The notes under the pieces: generated by a model
What the model saw: only the letters and a program-made list of their open reading frames with translations
Told to the model about the DNA's origin: nothing
Databases searched by the model: none
Shown: positions 44,565 through 52,797 of the stretch, piece after piece
Position numbering within the stretch: the first letter of the stretch is position 1
How the letters are laid out: every line of letters starts with the position of its first letter
Made by a program: the position numbers and the translations under genes
Origin: Polaromonas sp047303325
Lineage (GTDB): Bacteria; Pseudomonadota; Gammaproteobacteria; Burkholderiales; Burkholderiaceae_C
Direction: 5' to 3'
DNA length: 64,000 nt
Assembly (NCBI RefSeq): GCF_047303325.1
Contig: NZ_JBKBEX010000003.1
Coordinates: 124,001-188,000 of the forward strand

Positions 44565-45812
44565 ATGCAGTTCTTCAAAGACCTCAACCTCTCCGCCTTC
44601 ACCGCGGGCTTTGTAGCCGTGCTGGTCGGCTTCACCAGCTCGGTCGCCATCGTGTTCCAGGCTGCGCAGGCCTTCCACGCCACGCCGGCTGAAATCGCCT
44701 CGTGGATGTGGGCATTGGGTATAGGCATGGGGCTGTGCTCGGTGATTCCCTCGCTGTGGCTTAAAAAGCCGGTGATGGTGGCCTGGTCCACGCCGGGCGC
44801 GGCGCTGCTGGCCGCGGCCGGGCTGGCCGGCGGGTTCTCGATGGGGGAGGCCGTGGCGGCTTTTATGGTCAGCGCCGCGCTGATCACGCTGTTCGGCATC
44901 ACCGGCTGGTTTGAAAAAGTCATGAACCGGATTCCCGTAGCGATCGCCTCGGCGCTACTGGCCGGCGTGCTGGCGCGTTTCGGCATCCAGGCTTTCTCGG
45001 CGGCGCAGACGGCCCTGCCGCTGGTGCTGCTGATGCTGGCCATCTATCTGCTGGGCAAACGCCTGTTGCCGCGTTACGCCGTGGTGCTGACGCTGGTCGG
45101 TGCGATTGTTTTTGTGGCTGCGCGCGGGCAGCTGGCCTGGTCGGAAATGGCGTTTGCTTTCGCCATGCCGGTGTTCGTGATGCCGAAGTTCAGCGTCGCG
45201 GCCATCGTGAGCATGGCGATCCCGCTGTTTGTGGTGACCATGGCCTCGCAAAACCTGCCGGGTGTGGCGGCCATTTACGCGGCGGGCTACGGGCCGGACA
45301 GCGCGGACGGGGGCATCCCGATCTCCAAAGTCATCACGCTGAGCGGTATTGCCACGCTGGTGCTGGCGCCCTTCGGCGCCTTCGCGCTCAACCTGGGCGC
45401 CATCACGGCGGCCATCTGCATGGGAAGGGAAGCGCATGAGGACCCGGCCAGGCGCTACACGGCGGCGGTTTCCTGCGGCGCTATGTACATCGTGATCGGC
45501 ATTTTCGGCGCGGCGATCACCGGTCTGCTTACGGCTTTCCCCAAGGAGCTGGTGGTGGCCATCGCGGGGCTGGCGCTGTTGGGGTCCATAGGCAGCGGGC
45601 TGGCGGCGGCGGTGAAAGACGAGTCGCACCGTGAGGCGGCGCTTATCACGTTTCTCGTCACCTTGTCGGGCGTGGTAATAGCCGGCGTGGGTTCGGCCTT
45701 TTGGGGGGTGGTCGCGGGCGCGCTGGCGCTGTTTGTACAACAATACGGCCAGCAAGGCCGTGAATCCCTGTCCGCCCCGGCGCCGGACACCCGAACCATT
45801 TCCAAACCATGA
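44565..45812 (+). CDS. benE: Benzoate/H+ symporter family protein (BenE)
   Basis: The 415 residues hold about twelve transmembrane segments. The opening FFKDLNLSAFTAGFVAVLVGFTSS and VPLFVVTMASQNLPGVAA are BenE family features. Characterised members take up benzoate with protons. No benzoate-ring genes are near, so the real substrate could be another aromatic or amphipathic acid. Its stop overlaps the gshB start (ATGA), which couples it to glutathione synthesis. Confidence 0.9.
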   Translation: MQFFKDLNLSAFTAGFVAVLVGFTSSVAIVFQAAQAFHATPAEIASWMWALGIGMGLCSVIPSLWLKKPVMVAWSTPGAALLAAAGLAGGFSMGEAVAAFMVSAALITLFGITGWFEKVMNRIPVAIASALLAGVLARFGIQAFSAAQTALPLVLLMLAIYLLGKRLLPRYAVVLTLVGAIVFVAARGQLAWSEMAFAFAMPVFVMPKFSVAAIVSMAIPLFVVTMASQNLPGVAAIYAAGYGPDSADGGIPISKVITLSGIATLVLAPFGAFALNLGAITAAICMGREAHEDPARRYTAAVSCGAMYIVIGIFGAAITGLLTAFPKELVVAIAGLALLGSIGSGLAAAVKDESHREAALITFLVTLSGVVIAGVGSAFWGVVAGALALFVQQYGQQGRESLSAPAPDTRTISKP

Positions 45813-46765
45813 ACCTTCTTTTTGTCGCCGATCCGCTCGAGTCCTTCAAGATCTACAAGGACACCACCTTCGCGATGATGCGCGAGGCGCAAAAGCGCGG
45901 CCACCGCATCAGCGCCTGCCTGCCGGCCGACATGAACTGGCAGACCGGCGCCAGGGTCACGGCCCAGGTGCGCCACATCCGGCTGACGGGCGACGCCGAC
46001 ACCTGGTTCACGGCCGACGCAAGCCGCCCCGATGCGCGCGAAGCCGTCGCCGGTTTTGACGCGGTGGTCATGCGCAAGGACCCGCCTTTCGACAGCGAAT
46101 ATTTCTACAGCACGCACCTGCTGGAGCAGGCCGAGCGCGAGGGCGCCAAAGTCTTCAACAAGCCACGCGCGCTGCGCGACCACCCGGAAAAACTCGCCAT
46201 CCTCGAATTCGCGCAGTTCAGTGGCCCGACGCTGGTCACGCGCAGCGCGGCCGACATCAAACGTTTTCATGCCGAGCACAAGGACATCATCCTCAAGCCG
46301 CTGGACGGCATGGGTGGCATGGGCATCTTCCGCGTGAAGGAAGACGGCCTGAATCTGGGCAGCATCACCGAGACGCTGAACCGTGACGGCGCGCAAAGCG
46401 TGATGGTGCAGAAATTCCTGCCCGAGATCGCCAAGGGCGACAAGCGCGTGCTGGTCATTGGCGGCAAGCCCGTGCCTTTCAGCCTGGCGCGCATCCCGCA
46501 AGGCAGCGAGGTGCGCGGCAACCTGGCGGCCGGCGGCCTGGGTGTGGCGCAGCCGCTGTCCAAACGCGACTTTGAAATCGCCGAGGCGCTGGGCCCGGTG
46601 CTGGCCGCGCGCGGCCTGCTGCTGGCCGGCGTCGACGTGATCGGCGACTACGTGACCGAGATCAACGTCACCAGCCCGACCTGCTTCCAGGAAATCCACG
46701 ACCAGGCCGGCTTTGACGTGGCGGCCATGTTCATCGACGCGCTGGAGGCTGCGCTGAAGGCTTGA
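45809..46765 (+). CDS. gshB: Glutathione synthetase
   Basis: The 318 residues carry the ATP-grasp fold; it joins gamma-glutamylcysteine to glycine. Motifs are DPLESFKIYKDTTFAMMREAQKRGH, MRKDPPFDSEYFYSTHLLE, LKPLDGMGGMGIFR (ATP-binding Gly loop) and VTEINVTSPT. Length and order match E. coli GshB. It overlaps benE by four bases. The first enzyme, gshA, is not in the window. Confidence 0.95.
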   Translation: MNLLFVADPLESFKIYKDTTFAMMREAQKRGHRISACLPADMNWQTGARVTAQVRHIRLTGDADTWFTADASRPDAREAVAGFDAVVMRKDPPFDSEYFYSTHLLEQAEREGAKVFNKPRALRDHPEKLAILEFAQFSGPTLVTRSAADIKRFHAEHKDIILKPLDGMGGMGIFRVKEDGLNLGSITETLNRDGAQSVMVQKFLPEIAKGDKRVLVIGGKPVPFSLARIPQGSEVRGNLAAGGLGVAQPLSKRDFEIAEALGPVLAARGLLLAGVDVIGDYVTEINVTSPTCFQEIHDQAGFDVAAMFIDALEAALKA

Positions 46766-46817
46766 CGCCGCCGGCACGCCGGTTAAGCTGGCAGGCACCG
46801 TCCACGAGGCCTGAGCC

Positions 46818-47456
46818 ATGAAACCCGCCCGCCAATTCCCTTCATTGCGCTACGCGCTGAGGCCGCTTGCCCTGCTCGCCTGTGCCGTACTGCCGCTGCT
46901 GGCGCAAGCGCAGGCGGTCGAGCAGAAGATCATCTTCATCCGCCACGCGGAAAAGCCCGACCAGGGCCTGGGCCAGCTCAACTGCCAGGGGCTGAACCGC
47001 GCGCTGGCCCTGCCGGCCGTGCTGCTGGCGAAATTCGGCAAGCCGGATTTTGTGTTTGCGTCCGACCCGCACGAGAAAAAAACCGATGGCGGCCAGCTTT
47101 ACAACTATGTGCGGCCGCTGCTGACCATCGCGCCCACGGCCGTGCAGGCCGGCTTGCCGATCAACACCTCTTTCGGCTTCGAGGACATCAAGGGGTTGCA
47201 GCGGGAGCTCGCGGCGCCGCGCTACCAGAACGCCGTGGTGCTGGTGGCCTGGGAGCATAGAAAGCTCGAGGATATGGTCAAGGCCATGCTGGCGGGCATG
47301 GGCGGCCAACCCGATGCCGTGCCGCACTGGAAGGGAGATGACTTCGACAGCATTTATGTGCTGACCGTGCAGCGCGACGGGGGCAAGGCCGTGGCGAGCT
47401 TTCGCCATGAACAGCAGCAGCTTGATGGGCAAGCCGCGGCCTGCCCCAAACCTTAG
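46818..47456 (+). CDS. Exported histidine phosphatase family protein
   Basis: The 212 residues start with a signal peptide (about 1-33, cut near AQAQA). The histidine phosphatase RHG-type motif is RHAEKP (near residue 42), so the catalytic His and Arg are in place. A second His lies in VAWEHRKLEDM. The product is probably periplasmic. The substrate is unknown. It starts 52 bases after gshB; a GAGG sits about seven bases before the ATG. Confidence 0.85.
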   Translation: MKPARQFPSLRYALRPLALLACAVLPLLAQAQAVEQKIIFIRHAEKPDQGLGQLNCQGLNRALALPAVLLAKFGKPDFVFASDPHEKKTDGGQLYNYVRPLLTIAPTAVQAGLPINTSFGFEDIKGLQRELAAPRYQNAVVLVAWEHRKLEDMVKAMLAGMGGQPDAVPHWKGDDFDSIYVLTVQRDGGKAVASFRHEQQQLDGQAAACPKP

Positions 47457-47462
47457 GAAAAG

Positions 47463-48257
47463 CTAGGCAACAGTCAGCGCGCCGCCCTCAAACACCTTGA
47501 GCTCACCCGGCGCGAAGGCCGTCCACTGCTCATTGGTGGTCAGCGGCGCCGTGACGACCACGGCCACCTTGTCGGTGGGCCGGGTGTGCTCGGCGAAGTT
47601 CACGCTCACGTCTTCGTCGCTCAGCGTGGCATGGGCAAAGGGGTGCTTGCGCTCGACGTAATACAGGTTCGTGGAGGCATGGGCCCACAGCGCCTGGCCG
47701 TTGCTGAGCAAAAAGTTGAAGGTGCCGTGGCCGGCGATCTGCGCCGCGAGTTCGCGCAGCGTGATGCTGAGTTCCCGCACACTGGGCACGCCGGCGTGCG
47801 ATTTGGCCATCTCCTGCATGATCCAGCAAAAGGCGCGCTCGCTGTCGGTGCTGCCCACGGGCCGGAAGCTGCCGTGCAGGCGCGGCGCAAAATCCTTCAG
47901 GTCGCCGTTGTGCGCGAACACCCAGTAGCGGCCCCAGAGCTCGCGCACAAAGGGGTGGCAATTCTCCAGCGCCACGCGGCCTTGCGTGGCCTTGCGGATG
48001 TGCGAGATCACGTTGCGGCTTTTGATAGGGTAGCGGCTGATCAGTTCGGCCACCGGCGAGCTGCTGGCCGGCTGGTGGTCGACAAAGTGGCGCAGGCCCT
48101 TGTCGCTGGCGCCGGCCACGCTGTCGTCACCCTCAAAAAATGCGATGCCCCAGCCGTCGGCATGGTGGTCGGTGTGGCCGCCGCGCTGCGCGAAGCCGCG
48201 AAAGCTGAACGTCACGTCGGTGGGGGCGTTGCAGTTCATGCCCAGGAGTTGGCACAT
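47463..48257 (-). CDS. Class II glutamine amidotransferase (YafJ-like)
   Basis: The 264 residues start with a catalytic Cys2 once Met is removed (MCQLLGMNC). The N-terminal nucleophile (Ntn) fold shows RGGHTDHHADGWGIAFF, SHIRKATQG and FAHNGDL. These are the glutaminase-domain residues of a YafJ-type free-standing amidotransferase domain, usually without a synthase partner. ATG 48257 is chosen because it places Cys2 correctly. It is two bases downstream of a DHA2 exporter, so they are probably cotranscribed. Confidence 0.9.
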   Translation of the reverse strand: MCQLLGMNCNAPTDVTFSFRGFAQRGGHTDHHADGWGIAFFEGDDSVAGASDKGLRHFVDHQPASSSPVAELISRYPIKSRNVISHIRKATQGRVALENCHPFVRELWGRYWVFAHNGDLKDFAPRLHGSFRPVGSTDSERAFCWIMQEMAKSHAGVPSVRELSITLRELAAQIAGHGTFNFLLSNGQALWAHASTNLYYVERKHPFAHATLSDEDVSVNFAEHTRPTDKVAVVVTAPLTTNEQWTAFAPGELKVFEGGALTVA

Positions 48258-48259
48258 GG

Positions 48260-49741
48260 TCAGCCTGCTTTCTGTTCGTCGTTGTGAGGGCCGGGGGGCG
48301 CGGGTACGCGAAGCTGCCAGGCCGCCACCATCGCCAGCAGGCAAAGGGTGGCCAGCATCAGGAATGCTTCATTGAAGGCCGCCAGCCGCGCCGGGCTGCT
48401 GGCGCTGTTGGCCAACGAATCGCCATGGGCGGCCAGCCGCCATTCGAGCACGATGCCGCACAGGCTCACGCCAATGGCGCCGCCCAGCATGCGCAAAAAG
48501 TTGATCGCGCTCGCGCCCTGCGAGAGCAGGTGCTCGTGCAGCGGCCGCAGCGACCCGAGGTTCAGCGAAGGCAGGATAAAACCCAGGCCTATGCGGCCCA
48601 GCGTGGCCCAGGCCACCAGCATCCACAGGCCGGAGGCCAGGCTCACCGTGAGCATCAAGGCAAACGAGGCGGCCAGCAGCGCCAGGCCGGTACTGACCAG
48701 CAGCCAGGTCGGGTGCTTGTCGGCCAGGCGGCCCACGCCGGCAATCGTGGCGGCCAGCACCAGCCCGGCCGGCAGCAGGATGGTGCCCACGTGCGAGGCC
48801 GAGAGCTTCAGGCCCAGCTGCAAATAGACCGGCAGCAGGTAGGTCGAGCCGAACAGGGCCGTGCCGTAAATAAAGGCGACGATGCTGCCCATGGCGAAGG
48901 GCCGGTAGCCGAAAAGCGCCAGGTTCATCAGCGGCGCGCCGCCGTTGGCGGCCAGGCGGCGCTGCCACCAGACAAAAGCCGCGAGCGCGGCCGCCGCACC
49001 GCCGAGCAAGGCAAAAGCCTGGACGCCACCACCCGCGCCATGCAACTCGACCATGCCGTTGAGCAGGCACAGCGTGCCCACCGCACCCAGCAAGAGGCCG
49101 CGCCAGTCGATCATGGCCGTGTTGCGGTTGGCCGCCACGCCGCCGGGCGCGGTGTCGGGTACATAGCGGTAGGCCATCCACAGCGAGACGAGGCACAGCG
49201 GGACCACCATGAAAAAAATCGAGCGCCAACCGAACAGGTCGACCAGCACGCCGCCTATGCTGGGCCCCACGGCCGGCGCCAGCACCACGCCCATGCCGAA
49301 GAGGCCGCTGGCGCGGCCCTGCTCATGCGGCCCGAAGGCGCGCATGATGATGATGGCGGGAATCGGCTGCACCACGCCGGCCGCCAGGCCCTCGGCCACG
49401 CGCGCGCCCAGCACCAGGCTGAAGTGGTTGGACAGGCCGCCGACGATGCCGCCGGCCATGAGCAGCAGCATGGTGCCCGCGTAGGTGCGGCGGTAGCCGT
49501 AGCGCGCCAGCAGCCAGGGCGTGGTCAGCATGGAGACCGTCATGGCCACCATAAAGCCCGAGCTGACCCATTGCGCGCGCTCCTGCCCCAGCGTGAAGTG
49601 CTGGCTCATGTCGGGAATCGCCACATTGACGATGGTCGACGACATGATGGAGGCCATCGTGCCTATCATGACCGACAGCAGGAGCAGCCAGCGGTAGCGC
49701 GGGCCGTGGAGCGCCTGCAGGCCGGCAAGGGAAGCGGACAT
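48260..49741 (-). CDS. DHA2 family MFS multidrug transporter (EmrB/QacA-like)
   Basis: The 493 residues contain 14 predicted transmembrane segments. Signatures are SVMIGTMASIMSSTIVNVAIPDM (motif D1 of the DHA2 family), RYGYRRTYAGTMLLLMAGG and PAVGPSIGGVLVDLFGWRSIFFM (motif C). It is a proton-driven exporter of lipophilic compounds or drugs. The partner fusion (EmrA) and outer-membrane genes are not adjacent. It sits between the tautomerase and the amidotransferase on the same strand. Confidence 0.93.
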   Translation of the reverse strand: MSASLAGLQALHGPRYRWLLLLSVMIGTMASIMSSTIVNVAIPDMSQHFTLGQERAQWVSSGFMVAMTVSMLTTPWLLARYGYRRTYAGTMLLLMAGGIVGGLSNHFSLVLGARVAEGLAAGVVQPIPAIIIMRAFGPHEQGRASGLFGMGVVLAPAVGPSIGGVLVDLFGWRSIFFMVVPLCLVSLWMAYRYVPDTAPGGVAANRNTAMIDWRGLLLGAVGTLCLLNGMVELHGAGGGVQAFALLGGAAAALAAFVWWQRRLAANGGAPLMNLALFGYRPFAMGSIVAFIYGTALFGSTYLLPVYLQLGLKLSASHVGTILLPAGLVLAATIAGVGRLADKHPTWLLVSTGLALLAASFALMLTVSLASGLWMLVAWATLGRIGLGFILPSLNLGSLRPLHEHLLSQGASAINFLRMLGGAIGVSLCGIVLEWRLAAHGDSLANSASSPARLAAFNEAFLMLATLCLLAMVAAWQLRVPAPPGPHNDEQKAG

Positions 49742-49755
49742 GCGCTCGGCCGGGC

Positions 49756-49947
49756 TCAGTCCCTGGGCTCGGACCAGAGCTTGCCGCCGGTGGCCCAGTT
49801 CTCGCGTTTGACGTCGGTGATCAGGATGTCCACCGATTCGGGCTGGCCGCCCAGGATTTCAACGCTGACGCGGGTAATGGCCTCGACGAGTTTTTTCTTT
49901 TGCTCGATGGTGCGGCCTTCCATCATTTCGACGTGGTAAGTGGGCAT
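49756..49947 (-). CDS. 4-oxalocrotonate tautomerase family protein
   Basis: Only 63 residues: MPTYHVEMMEGRTIEQKKKL and onward. Catalytic Pro1 is exposed after Met removal, and Arg12 is present, the core tautomerase pattern. Such proteins form hexamers that tautomerise 2-hydroxymuconates or related enols. The strong AGAGGAAA ribosome site six to ten bases upstream supports the start at 49947 over the very long antisense ORF. It is 14 bases upstream of the exporter and probably in its operon. Confidence 0.9.
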   Translation of the reverse strand: MPTYHVEMMEGRTIEQKKKLVEAITRVSVEILGGQPESVDILITDVKRENWATGGKLWSEPRD

Positions 49948-50034
49948 GGTTTCCTCTGGATGTGAATTGCTTGCGGCGGGATTGCCGCAGGGCGCGTGAA
50001 TACCCGATGATAAAAGCAAGCGGCGCGGGCAGAT

Positions 50035-51537
50035 TTGTCGGCATGCGCTGACAGGCCGACGGGTAGTACCGCCGCAGGCCCGCGCGCCAAAAGATGGGAC
50101 ACTGCTTTTTCCGGCCTGCCGGGCGCCCCGCGCGCTCCCCGCGGGCCTCATCCGGGCAAGCACTTGTTTTTCACCAACCCGTCCACATCCACCGAGCCGC
50201 CTCTGCCCCTGCTGGCGGGCCGCAATTACCGCTGCCAGTGCGGGCAGCCGGTGTTCTTTCGCAACAGCAAATGCCTGGCCTGCAACACGCCGCTGGGCTA
50301 TGACTGCGAGCGCGGCCTGCTGCTGCCCCTGATGCCGGGACCGCGCAAGGGCAGCTGGCGCGAGTGGCAGGCGGGCGCCGCGCCCGCCACGCCGCCGCCT
50401 GACGACACGCAGCCACCCTCGCTGGACGAGATCCCCGGTCAGGAATCCGCGCCTGATGCCGTGCCGGCGCCGCCCGCCGAAGCTGGTAGCGACGCCGGCG
50501 ATGACGACGGTGTGCCGACCTACAAGCGCTGCCTCAATCTTTCCACCCCCGCCTCCTGCAACTGGCTCGTGGCCTGGCACGACCCCGCGGACATGTGCCG
50601 GGCCTGCAGGCTGAACCGCACGATTCCCGACCTGACCAACCCGGAGCAGCCCGACAACGGTTACCTCTGGGGGCGCATAGAGCTGGCCAAGCGGCGGCTG
50701 GTGTCCTCGCTGATCCTCCTGGGGCTGCCGGTGGCCTCGCGCATGAGCGAGGACCCGGAACGCGGCCTGATGTTTGATTTCCTTCGCTCGCCGATCAACG
50801 GGCCACACATCATGACCGGGCACAGCACCGGCCTGATCACGCTCAACATCGACGAGGCCGACGACGCCAAGCGCGAAGCCGTGCGCAAGGCCATGCGCGA
50901 GCCCTACCGCACCCTGCTCGGCCACTTCCGCCATGAGGTGGGCCACTATTACTGGGACCGGCTGGTGGCCGGCACACCCTGGCTGGAGGGCTTTCACCAG
51001 CTCTTCGGCGACGAAGCGCTGGACTACGCGGCCGCCCTGCAGCGCAACTACGACGAAGGCCCGCCCCCTGACTGGCCGCAGCATTTCGTCAGCGCCTATG
51101 CCAGCACCCATCCCTGGGAAGACTGGGCCGAGTGCTGGGCGCATTACATGCACATGCGCGATGCCATAGACACCGCGCTGAGCTTCGGCCTGAGCGTGGA
51201 CCGCTTCGACCTCGAATTCACGCCCTTCACGCTGGATGCGCTGTACCAGCCGGAGCACCCGGATGCGGCGCAGTTCCTGGCCTTCATCAACCACTGGACC
51301 CGGCTGACCACCATGCTCAACGAGATGTCGCGCAGCATGGGCCAGCCCGACTTTTATCCCTTTGTTCTGCCCCTGGACGCGGTGGGCAAGCTGCAATTCA
51401 TTCACCTGCTGGTGAGCTCGGGCAGCTGGCACGAGCAGGAGGCAAGCCACGCGACTCAGGCGCAGGACCAGGATCAGACGCAAGAGACGCCGCAAGAGAC
51501 GCCGCAAGAGACGCCGCAAGCGCAGCCGGCGGAGTAA
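50035..51537 (+). CDS. Zinc-ribbon putative metallopeptidase (COG4307-like)
   Basis: The product is 500 residues if TTG 50035 is used; a TTG at 50164 gives 457, and the true start is uncertain. An N-terminal zinc ribbon (Cys67, Cys69, Cys80, Cys83) with CQCGQPVFFRNSKCLAC precedes a Pro/Ala linker. A central domain carries HEVGHYYWD (His300, Glu301, His304), the zinc-metallopeptidase motif. The C terminus is a TQETPQETPQETPQ tract from three 12-base tandem repeats. The family is widespread but uncharacterised. It is followed by a GIY-YIG-like gene after 41 bases. Confidence 0.83.
   Translation: MSACADRPTGSTAAGPRAKRWDTAFSGLPGAPRAPRGPHPGKHLFFTNPSTSTEPPLPLLAGRNYRCQCGQPVFFRNSKCLACNTPLGYDCERGLLLPLMPGPRKGSWREWQAGAAPATPPPDDTQPPSLDEIPGQESAPDAVPAPPAEAGSDAGDDDGVPTYKRCLNLSTPASCNWLVAWHDPADMCRACRLNRTIPDLTNPEQPDNGYLWGRIELAKRRLVSSLILLGLPVASRMSEDPERGLMFDFLRSPINGPHIMTGHSTGLITLNIDEADDAKREAVRKAMREPYRTLLGHFRHEVGHYYWDRLVAGTPWLEGFHQLFGDEALDYAAALQRNYDEGPPPDWPQHFVSAYASTHPWEDWAECWAHYMHMRDAIDTALSFGLSVDRFDLEFTPFTLDALYQPEHPDAAQFLAFINHWTRLTTMLNEMSRSMGQPDFYPFVLPLDAVGKLQFIHLLVSSGSWHEQEASHATQAQDQDQTQETPQETPQETPQAQPAE
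51481..51516 (+). repeat. Three tandem 12-base repeats (CAAGAGACGCCG)
   Basis: Exact copies at 51481, 51493 and 51505, with a degraded fourth after them, encode QETP repeats at the end of the metallopeptidase. The length could vary between strains without shifting frame. Confidence 0.9.
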
Positions 51538-51578
51538 ATGCGGGCCAGGCGCAGCGCGTGCGCTACAGTGGTGCCGCC

Positions 51579-51914
51579 ATGCCGCGCCGCCCCAAAAGCC
51601 ATCACTACAGCGTCTATGTGATCGAGCTCGCGCCCGAAGTCTGGGACGTGCCGCGCTTTCGCCGCGCCAACCCGGACTACCAGCTGGGCAAACCGTTTGT
51701 CTATGTGGGCATGACCGGGCTGGACCCGGATGTGCGCTTTGACAAGCACAAGGCCGGCATACAGTCCAACCGCTTCGCGCGCGATTTCGGTGTGCGCCTG
51801 CTGCCCCGGCTTTACGAGATGTACAACCCCATGCCCTACGATGCGGCACGCGACATGGAAGTCGAGCTGGGCATAGGCCTGCGCGAGGCGGGCTACGGGG
51901 TCTGGCAGGCCTGA
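51579..51914 (+). CDS. GIY-YIG-like domain protein
   Basis: The 111 residues begin MPRRPKSHHYSVYVIEL. The pattern YVIEL, then FVYVGMTGLDPDVRFDKHK, and the acidic MEVELGIGLREAGYGVWQ resembles a stand-alone GIY-YIG nuclease domain: the Tyr of VYVGMT, the Arg/His of RFDKH and a metal-binding Glu in VEL. The classic GIY is YVI here. It may be a nuclease-like protein of unknown role. A TACAGT at 51563-51568 suggests its own promoter. Confidence 0.65.
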   Translation: MPRRPKSHHYSVYVIELAPEVWDVPRFRRANPDYQLGKPFVYVGMTGLDPDVRFDKHKAGIQSNRFARDFGVRLLPRLYEMYNPMPYDAARDMEVELGIGLREAGYGVWQA

Positions 51915-51931
51915 AGCCGGCCTGCCGGCGC

Positions 51932-52210
51932 TTATTCCAGCGCGCTCACGCGGACGCCGTGCTGGGCGGAGAACGCCAGCAGGATGCCGGCGATCTCGCC
52001 GTCCTGCAGCGTGGTGGTTAGCTCCACGATCTTGTTGCCGTCGCCTTTATGGCTGTCGCTCACCGTCACGGTGGCCGCGCGGTCGCCCGCAGCGAACAGC
52101 TTTTGAAGCGACGGGCCCAGCGAGGCCATCACGCCGTCGCGCTCATCCTTGCCCGCGTTCGTACCTTCCTCGTACTGCACTTCAAATGAAAAATTGGTCT
52201 TGAGGCTCAT
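51932..52210 (-). CDS. Small protein of unknown function
   Basis: The 92 residues (MSLKTNFSFEVQYEEGTN) have alternating strands and no membrane segment. Codon use matches the neighbours. No domain is recognised. It is 34 bases downstream of the OsmC-family gene and convergent with the GIY-YIG-like gene. Confidence 0.6.
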   Translation of the reverse strand: MSLKTNFSFEVQYEEGTNAGKDERDGVMASLGPSLQKLFAAGDRAATVTVSDSHKGDGNKIVELTTTLQDGEIAGILLAFSAQHGVRVSALE

Positions 52211-52244
52211 GGGATCATGGGAATGTGTTCCGGTGCAAGGTCAT

Positions 52245-52682
52245 TTATTTGAGCAGGGTGGCCGCAAGGGTGATTTCGGGCACGCTGGCCAGGGCTTTTG
52301 ACAGCGGACAGGCTTTCTTGGCCCCCTCGGCGATTTCCTGGAACTTGGCCTCGTCAATGCCGGGGATGCTGGCCTCCAGCGTCAGCGCGATGCGGTCGAT
52401 CAGAAAGCCGTCGCCCTGCGGCACCAGGCGAACCTTGGCGCGGGTGTCGACCGAGGCGGTGGCAAAACCGGCCTTGTCGCAGGCAAAGGAAAATGCCATG
52501 GTGAAGCACGCCGCATGGGCCGCACCCAGCAACTCTTCCGGGTTGGTGCCGCTGCGGTCATCTTCGAACCGGCTGCCGAAGCCGTAGGGATAACTCTTGA
52601 GCGCGCCGGTGTCGGTGCTGATGCGGCCCTGGCCTTTTTTGCCAGCGCCTTCCCAGTGAACGGAAGCGTTTTTTTCAATCAT
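52245..52682 (-). CDS. OsmC family peroxiredoxin-like protein
   Basis: The 145 residues have the OsmC/Ohr fold. The two redox cysteines are Cys59 (AAHAACFTM) and Cys125 (AKKACPLSK), the pair that reduces organic hydroperoxides. The lead VHWEGAGKKGQGRIST and TNPEELLGAAHAAC segments mark the OsmC subgroup rather than Ohr. The reductant is not known here. Upstream 115 bases hold GC-rich hairpins near the DUF1631 stop. Confidence 0.92.
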   Translation of the reverse strand: MIEKNASVHWEGAGKKGQGRISTDTGALKSYPYGFGSRFEDDRSGTNPEELLGAAHAACFTMAFSFACDKAGFATASVDTRAKVRLVPQGDGFLIDRIALTLEASIPGIDEAKFQEIAEGAKKACPLSKALASVPEITLAATLLK

Positions 52683-52797
52683 GAAAACCCCTTGAAGGTG
52701 AAAGCGAATTCACCAATGTGCGCGCCGGCGGCGAGCGGGGATGTCGGACAGCGCCGCGTGCGGCGCGCCGCATGCTGCCTACAAGGGGCCCGGGGTG

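Noticed and set aside
48284..49939. 551-residue plus-strand ORF over the DHA2 exporter
   Set aside because: Rich in Arg, Gln, His and Gly with no domain; the opposite strand encodes a clear 14-helix transporter.
49756..51849. 697-residue ORF on the minus strand
   Set aside because: It is an antisense shadow over the metallopeptidase and GIY-YIG genes. Only its last 63 codons, with their own ribosome site, form a real gene (tautomerase).
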